Origin: Ctena decussata
Taxonomy: Eukaryota; Mollusca; Bivalvia; Lucinida; Lucinidae
Direction: 5' to 3'
NCBI GenBank assembly: GCA_963989385.1
Contig: OZ022505.1
Span: 55,369,737 to 55,433,736, forward strand
DNA: 64,000 nt
Shown one piece after another: positions 57,920-64,000 of this stretch. The translations under genes were made by a program, and so were the position numbers. The stretch's first letter is position 1; each line of letters begins with the position of its first letter. Under the pieces are notes generated by a model. That model was not told the DNA's origin, ran no database searches, and worked only from the letters and a program-made list of their open reading frames with translations.

Positions 57920-58486
57920 GAACTACTGTATGCGTGAATCCAAACGTTGGAAGTAAGCTTTCCATGATGGACAGTTTAGCTTCTAGAAAATATACGCAAA
58001 AAACAAGGCATCGTCAGTCCGGTTCCGCATGAGATAATAGAAAATATAAGGATTTTTTTTAGAAACAATAACAGTTTCTGAACAATAATTGAATCACAAC
58101 TAACATGAACTCTGTGATAAATCATTATTTTATACGTTGCAGATGACTTTCAGGCTGTTTTTATTCCCCGTTTATCTTTTAATAGGGCTTTTGCAAACCC
58201 TCTTTCAAACCCTCTTGCATGCCTCTAAAACACACAAGCGGGGATTAAAACAACAAGAAAGTCATCTGCAATGTATAAAATAATGATAATTCACAGAGTT
58301 CATGTTAGTTTTGATTCATTTATTGTTCAGAAGCTGGTTTGTGTTTGATAAAAAATCCTATATTTTCTATTATCTCATGCGGAGCAGGGCTGACGATGCC
58401 AAGTTTTTGCGTATGTTTTCTATAAGCTAAACTGTCCATTTAGGACAGCTTACTTCCAACGTGTGGATTCATGCATACAGTAGTTC
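57920..58486. mobile_element. 567-bp palindromic MITE in the right arm
   Basis: GAACTACTGTATGCGTGAAT faces ATTCATGCATACAGTAGTTC. The arms are about 250 bp and pair through CATCGTCAG, ATAATAGAAAATATA and AGATGACTTTC words; the loop is around 58195-58235. The matching place in the left arm (about 51816-51830) reads AGAACTCACCCTGTCC with no insertion, so this MITE arrived after the foldback arms formed. Exact duplication unclear. Confidence 0.82.
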
Positions 58487-58848
58487 TGTTCACTTCTTTG
58501 CGACTGACAATGTCAGAGACGCAAAATCAAGCAAGAGAATGCGACTTTTTCCTACGTATATATATCGCCGAGATTGACATTGAACACATGCTCCGCCGTA
58601 CTAACTGCATATCTGGAAAAATGCAAGACCATGTGCCTAATCCTTTCATGTGCCGAAGAAACAATCTATATGTGAAAAAATAGCATTCCTTTATTTTGCA
58701 TAAATAGTTTTCAGAGAAAATAAATACCTCAAACCTAGTGCCGATGTCAAATTTGTATACGATTTGGCTTCCCTTCTGCAAAACCGGAAACTCCTATCAT
58801 GGATTGGCGTTCTGAACTGTGGTTTCGCATGCGAGCGATTGGTAGGCG

Positions 58849-59431
58849 TGAAGAGATGTTCTCGACCTGTGATAAAAGGAAAAATTTGAACAAGAGGATC
58901 CAGAAGCTAGTGAAGGAGCGAGTGCGAGGGGGTAACAAAGTGCCTGAACACAAACAACAGCTATAGAGCATAGCTGCTGATGAAGGATCTAACTTCACTG
59001 CAACAGGTAAGGTTCAGAACTGTCGAAGACAAGTCTGGAAATGTCTTACAGAAGAAAATAAGATTTTCAGCAGATGGACAGAATATTGTTTGGAAGTGTT
59101 TGAAAGTAGAAAACCATGAAATGAATGGTTACAATTCAGTTGTGGATTGCAGTCAGCCCCCAGAAGATCTACAACCGATCCTTTGTGAAGAAGTTGAGAT
59201 TGCTTTAGCAGCTCTGAAAAAGGAAGTCTGCTGGAGTTTATAAAATACCAGCAAAACTTGTCCAAGCCAACGAGGAGACCAGGACTGATGTTTTAGCAGA
59301 GATTTGTTACATGGTCTGGAGAACAGGAAAATGCCCTACCCCATGAACTAAGTCCCTTATTATCTTTCTCCCTAAACGGTAATCTACGGCTCTGCCAGAA
59401 CTACCAGCCTCATCACTTTTTCATGCACATA
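58849..59431 (+). pseudogene. RTE-clade LINE fragment 2 (linker and RT start)
   Basis: It encodes, with frameshifts, EEMFSTCDKRK, KDLTSLQQV, VEDKSGNVL, RWTEYC, EEVEIALAALKK, then IPAKLV and CQNYQ. These follow the RTE order: linker, fingers, then the QNYRTISL region. It stops at 59431 at the TA-target insertion and resumes at 63177 in a compatible frame. Confidence 0.85.
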
Positions 59432-59659
59432 CGGGAGTTGTTCAGAAAGTTCTGATTCTCGCCGAATATCTTTGTTTAACGGCATGCTGAGGACACATGC
59501 TTTGCATATATTGAAAGTAATACATACATTTTTGGCCACTTGTACAACAGCAGCTTGTCTGACTCGGACTTATGCAATTATCTTCGGATCATATAAGTAC
59601 GAGTTAACTCGTGCTCAAGCGCGGATCAGGTCACATTTGATCGGCTTTATCACGTGAAG

Positions 59660-61150
59660 ATCAAGTCACACTCATGTAAGTAACGGTCAAGTTGTACTGA
59701 GTTCGAATAGTTTGTAATGTACCTAATATTAAAACACAGGCAGCTGACCCTCGGTAATAGGAAGATCCAGTTCTTGGCACATGTAAAATCAGAGAAAGCC
59801 ATGACCGGCCTGTACCCTATTACAGTCATATTCGTTTTAGCCGTCATTGCTGGCTGACATCATGCCATAGCCGTGTAGAAAGCGAGAAATCTGAACCTCA
59901 CGGCTTGAATTTGCAGGCTGATTTTGTCAGTGACTGTCCATTCGAAATTACATGGCTCGCCTCTGGTATCTGCGGTGCATCCACGTTCCTTAAAGTCTTT
60001 TCATAGATGCGGATGCGGAAATAAGTAAAATAATGCGTATTTCTTTTGTAAAGCGATCGTTTCTTCAAAATCATTTGTTTAGATTCTGAGGCTATATCTA
60101 CGTGTGGTTAATTGTATGATGTAAAAATTTAAAAAAGTGACTTAGAGATGTTTCGCAACAAAAAGAAACAAAAAAAAAAGAAAATTGAAAGAAAAAGGAA
60201 ATTTAGACGGTGGAGCATTAGCGAAGCTGTACATTCAAAATAAAGTAACAAAGCAATGATAATTTATGGCATCTATTTAAGCGTTGAATAAATTCGTAAA
60301 GTCTTCTTAATTCAACGTTCAACCAAATATTTACCAAAGAGCAGAAAGTTACAGCGAATCCAAAGTCCTTTTTGCTAGTTATAAATTACTTGGAAAAAAA
60401 TACATTATTTCTATGTCTTGTCCGTACGTAGGTATATGTGAGCATGCGAGCACATGACAGTACGGCGTTTTTTTTTTATTATAGCTGTAATCATCTTAAG
60501 TAGATAACTTAGAAGTCAAAGTTGGAATCTGTAGCAACCGTCATGCGCAGAAATTCACATATCCATATACCTCTGCATCTCTGCGGAATTTTAGAGCTCA
60601 CTATACTGCGTACATACATTGTAAAAGCTGCTGACCACAATCCATCAATGTAGAGGCCGATCCGATACTACACATATAGGAAGGCAGTCCTTCCACAGGG
60701 GCATAGTTAGAGGTATTATAATGTTTAAACTCCTTGAGGGGAAATGTAGGAGTCAAGCCCCTAAGATAACTTCATATGGCCGCGTCTTTTGCTAATTTTA
60801 TTGAATCATTGTCTAATTTATAAAATTTAAGCAGGCAAATACGCAGGTGTATGTTGAATTTTTTTTATTTTGACAAAATGTCAATACGCATCTGCGTGTT
60901 TGCGTATAGGCTTGTTCGCCCTTGCTTCCGTGGAGCAGACAATATAGGCCTACTTAAAACACTACTTTCGTTATATGGTATCTTTGTATCTGTTCTAATA
61001 TACAACCATAGAATGTGACGGAATCAAGCCTGTAACGTTTTTATTTTTTATTTCTTTTGTGTGTGTGCTTTTTCATAAACCCTTACTAAGACATCATTTA
61101 TATACAAATATACATATATATTCTATTTCCGTAAACGTCTGATTCAAATT
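59660..61150. other. No gene recognised
   Basis: The interior of the TIR element is AT-rich with A runs (about 60160-60180), without recognisable coding sequence. Confidence 0.45.
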
Positions 61151-61164
61151 GATGACGTACTTAC

Positions 61165-61349
61165 CTATATCTTACTTTATTCAAGATGTAAAGGACCAAA
61201 ATGAGAAGAACTATCAGGGACAAGTTACCCAAACCTGCTACGAAGCAGGTTTGTCTGATCCGTACTTTCTGAGCGTCACTCACCGCTTCGTTGTCGATAC
61301 AAAAGCCAAGTGAGCGAGTCAAACCTGATTGGAGTCGTGATCCTAACAT
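61165..61349 (-). CDS. Candidate first coding exon with one membrane segment
   Basis: On the minus strand an ATG at 61349 opens 61 codons plus two bases, ending at ATATAG|GTAAGT, an excellent 5' splice site; reading through gives only one more Arg and a stop. The peptide has a polar N-terminus with two cysteines, then FVAGLGNLSLIVLLILVLYI, a clear hydrophobic helix, and a basic end NKVRY. The GLGN...L pattern resembles TM1 of a class A receptor, but 27 residues are too few to assign. It lies inside the 59.4-63.2 kb TIR element, so it may be a captured fragment. No downstream exon was identified. Confidence 0.33.
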
Positions 61350-61824
61350 CAGTGAAAAAATTCGATCAACGGAGATTCTCAACTGAGCACCGCTCAACTC
61401 CTACTTATCCCGTTGTACAAGCGGCCATTGACCTTTACAGTGATACAAAACGATAAACGAAGATACATTTTCTAATTGAGTTACAACACATTTTATTAGG
61501 CCCCAGTCATACCACTGGGTTAAATAAATATGTTAATTTATTTTCAGTGTGTCATTCAAGGCAAAAATCATCGTAAATACAAAATGAATTTTTGTCAGCT
61601 TTTGACAATCGCTGCCTTCAATGTCCATTTAAAAGTTAGGAGGATGGCAAACGTTTCTGATTCATTGCTCGCAAAACCACGTTATTACGTTATTGAAATC
61701 GACGTCAACGTCACTTTTGAAGCTTGTAGCAACTTTTATCTTTTTCTAAATTCTATCGCAGACACCATGAATTGGTTTCAAAATTTGATGTCGGATTAAA
61801 ATTTCTTTTACACCAAGGCCTATC

Positions 61825-62677
61825 GGAACCAGAATTTTATGGTGACTTAGTATACAAATTCAAAAAGATTAAGGGTAGGACTGATTTTTCTGATCAATTC
61901 CGAAAAATAATAATACGTCACAAACGTATTGGCTATAATTTAAATGTTATGCGACAGTCTGTATGCTTAGTGATTAACCCAATCACGGTTGATAGCTTTG
62001 CTGCACTCTTTAATTGCACACCGGGGGATCGGTCGTCAGACTCTATGATGGCCCCGACCTAAAGCTATATATTTTAGTTGGTTGGGACCGGAGCCTTTTT
62101 GTCTGTTGCTTGGTCCACCGGGGCTCAACTGGTGACCTTCTTTTGCTTCAGATTTCTAGTGGGGTTGTTTGGCAGGACAGGGATCTCCACCTGTCAGACG
62201 GCCCGTTGTATCTGTTGAGTCCTCGTCTTTGCTTCTTCATGGTGTTGAAATTTGATTTATGTGTTTACCGTGATGATTCATTGACGAGTTAGAGGGTTAT
62301 CATGCGAACCGAACAACCAACTAAATGTTTTGTACCACTTCAGAAACTGAGGGTGAGGTTGGGCCTGTAAAATCGATTTAAGCCCCCCAGTAATTCATTA
62401 CTGACCGTTCCAAGGCGGTAGTTCTGTTGTGGTTCTTTGTTGCCTGTTTTTGGTGTCAGAGTTTCTGTGATGTTTTACCTTATGTATGTTATTATTATTT
62501 TTGGTTCGGTTTGGGTTGCTGAGTGGCCACCTTTTGGGAACAAGCTGCTCACTCGGTTGGCCATATGTTCTCTGTATCTTGATTATTTGTAATCTTAGTT
62601 GTTTCCAACTATGGTTTGAGGGCTGGATTTGGATTTTGATTGTTTCAGTTCCTGGTCTTTGCATACTTTTTACTTTT
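61825..62677 (+). repeat. Dispersed FYGD-motif repeat, reference copy
   Basis: The frame from 61772 encodes GLSEPEFYGDLVYKFKK, GRTDFSDQFRKII, GYNLNVMRQ and CLVINPITVDSFAALFNC, ending at about 62062. Conservation between this copy and 16487-17335 includes mostly conservative codon changes. The following ~600 bp are non-coding and end CATACTTTTTACTT. It looks like a protein C-terminus plus 3' UTR of an uncharacterised retro- or other element; I do not recognise the family. Confidence 0.72.
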
Positions 62678-62679
62678 AT

Positions 62680-63170
62680 CTTTTATATTAATTTTAATTT
62701 TTTGACAATTTCGAATTGGACCATGCAAAAGCTTTTCCTGACAGAATTTTGGATGCTCAGGCATTTGTTTTCATTAAAAAATATGATAACTTTAGTAGAA
62801 AGGGGGAAATTTGCAAGTACATAAAATTCAAATAATCCAAATTCACGGAACTGTATGGAACCTAGATAAATTTTATTTCCGCGATACTTACAGGACACAG
62901 TTGCCTGGGGACTGTCTCTTTGAAGCAATGATGAAAAAAAATTTAAAGACTGCTCATATATATATTATGATCTTTTAAAGTAAAAACTTAAGGTGGCTGT
63001 AGGGTATACCACTTTCAAACACATTCAAAAATATGTCATTTAGAAAACATAAGATGCGTTTGAGGAGTTTCCCAGACATATCACAGCTTTATATTTTTTC
63101 GCTATCAGAATTTCTGTCTTTATGACGCTAACCAAAATATGACGTCACGATCAAAACTTTCTGAACATCC
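62680..63170. other. Right part of the TIR element, no gene recognised
   Basis: Short frames only; the right terminus at 63141-63174 contains TGACGTCACGATCAAAACTT. Confidence 0.5.
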
Positions 63171-63176
63171 CTCGTA

Positions 63177-64000
63177 GTCATTTTAGACAGGCTTAAACTC
63201 AAAGCTGCAGAGATAATCGCTGAAGAACATGTTATGTCCAGAGCTGGAACGAGCACCACAGAACATAAGAATCCTGTTTACCAAACACATTTTACATCAG
63301 CAAAAATCTGTACCGTTTCCCTATTCATTTCAACAAGCCTTTGGCAGGATACAACATGCGGCCTTATGGACCACCATGCGGAAGTACAATATCAGTGCAA
63401 CTCTAGTTCAACGACAAGGCTACAACTGCAGTTCAGTTCAGATGAGTGGCAGCACAGAAGAATGGCTCAAAACAACAGCTAGAGTAAGGCAAGGATTTCT
63501 TCTGTCCCCCAACCTCTTCAACATTTTCCTCAAATGGTTCATATCTGATGCTATGGAGGAGCAAAGGTAAGCAATTGCGGCAAAAAATACCTATCTCCGG
63601 CTTGCCGATGACATAGACGCTCTAGCTTAAAAATAGCAGGAGCTACACGCCCAAGATGAAAGTCTCGACAAAACCAGCACAAGGTTAGAGATGTAGATTA
63701 GTGCAGAGAAGATCAAACTGATGACAAACAGCACCAAAGTCATCCAGAGGGATATCAAAGTAAAACGGCAGAAGCTGGGTACCGTAACAAGCTTCAAATA
63801 CCTTGGGGCAATTGTATAAGCCGAAGGTTCTCCCAAGAATTGTACAAGCCACTTCAAAGCTGAATCCAATTTGGAATGATATCAATATAGCTCTTCGATA
63901 TATCGATTTATATTTCCGTTTGCCTGTTAGTGGTGGTTCTTGATAGCAACATTAGAAAAAGAACGCACGTCTTTGAGATGAAATGCTACCGAGGACTTGT
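63177..64000 (+). pseudogene. RTE-clade LINE fragment 3 (RT palm to C-terminus, runs off the window)
   Basis: It encodes VILDRLKLKAAEIIAEEH, a frameshift, FQQAFGRIQHAALW (FKKAFDRVWH box degraded), ARVRQGFLLSPNLFNIFL, LADDIDALA (FADDID box), ISAEKIKLMTNSTK, TSFKYLGAIV and, at the edge, FEMKCYRGL. The order is exactly that of RTE-clade reverse transcriptases. Several stops and at least two frameshifts show it is dead. With fragments 1 and 2 it is one ancient insertion interrupted twice. Confidence 0.9.

Larger units (their letters stand above)
51471..58848. mobile_element. Large foldback element inserted in the RTE LINE
   Basis: The terminus CGCCTACCAATCGCTCGCAT at 51471 faces its inverse ending at 58848. 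The left arm is 51471-52006 plus 55584 to about 56490; the right arm is about 56870-57919 plus 58487-58848; each is about 1.4 kb after removing insertions, and the loop is about 380 bp. Long paired stretches include TTGTCAGGACTGAAACAGTT (56220) against its inverse at 57120, and TTCTTCGGCACATG (51660) against 58650. The flanking GCAGAGACT and GAAGAGATG agree at six of nine positions, compatible with a decayed 9-bp duplication as made by Mutator-like transposases. No transposase frame exists, so it is non-autonomous. Confidence 0.85.
59432..63174. mobile_element. 3.74-kb Tc1/mariner-type TIR element in the RTE LINE
   Basis: CGGGAGTTGTTCAGAAAGTT faces AACTTTCTGAACATCCCTCG, with TA directly on both sides. 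Terminal GTTCAGAAAGTTnTGAT sequences and a TA target are characteristic of the mariner group. The element is too long for a simple mariner and has no DDE transposase frame. It carries an FYGD-repeat copy (61825-62677) and a candidate exon (61165-61349), so it is either a composite or has later insertions. Confidence 0.7.

Noticed and set aside
62398..62824. Open frames in the non-coding tail of the FYGD repeat (also at 16465-16762 and 40119-40494) that look conserved
   Set aside because: They are conserved on both strands because the DNA copies are recent; the frames differ in length between copies and carry no motif.
59432..63174. Autonomous mariner
   Set aside because: Terminal repeats fit, but no DDE transposase frame is present and the length is about three times the usual.

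Overview
The window is eukaryotic, AT-rich and repeat-dense. There are no operons, one long intron-less receptor gene, splice-site-flanked exons, and many families of transposon remnants. The mix (RTE, L1/Tx1 and CR1/Jockey-like LINEs, tRNA-derived SINEs, short palindromic DNA elements, and minisatellite-bearing elements resembling the bivalve 'pearl'/HINE type) together with a rhodopsin-class peptide-receptor-like GPCR suggests a marine mollusc, probably a bivalve. That is inference; nothing in the sequence names the species.

Layout. 0-10 kb: a degenerate SWIM-finger fragment, repeats carrying perfect AGGTCA palindromes, and a nested stack (SINE at 4.08-9.8 kb split by an almost intact L1/Tx1-type LINE, whose 3' UTR is split by a 0.9-kb TIR element). 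10-27 kb: mostly short inverted-repeat elements, including four dispersed copies of one ~230-bp palindromic MITE, two SINE types, two ~0.9-kb TIR elements with TACTGAAC ends, a 1.2-kb TCCGTAT-rich foldback, and a cluster of perfect TGACGTCA sites. 27-32 kb: the only convincing cellular gene, a single-exon class A GPCR on the minus strand, flanked by copies of a TTAA-ended element, one of which holds a 1.38-kb TA-target insertion. 33-40 kb and 45.7-47.5 kb: four complete elements with shared terminal architecture, each with a different internal tandem array. 41-45 kb: a 3.7-kb element with ~590-bp inverted termini built of ATGGCGG-rich units. 44.9-47.7 kb: a CR1/Jockey-like LINE cut between two codons by one of the tandem-array elements. 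51-64 kb: an RTE-clade LINE remnant split first by a 7.4-kb foldback element (which itself contains a coding-free LTR retrotransposon and a palindromic MITE) and again by a 3.7-kb TA-target TIR element (which contains a copy of a dispersed FYGD-motif repeat and one candidate exon).

The genes do not form a pathway. The main biological content is the order of insertions, which can be reconstructed because host reading frames or duplicate arms provide empty sites. The strongest candidate for something little described is the tandem-array family, whose asymmetric terminal repeats differ between copies but stay complementary within each copy. I worked by reading only; similarity statements between copies are by eye, and family names rest on recalled motif patterns.
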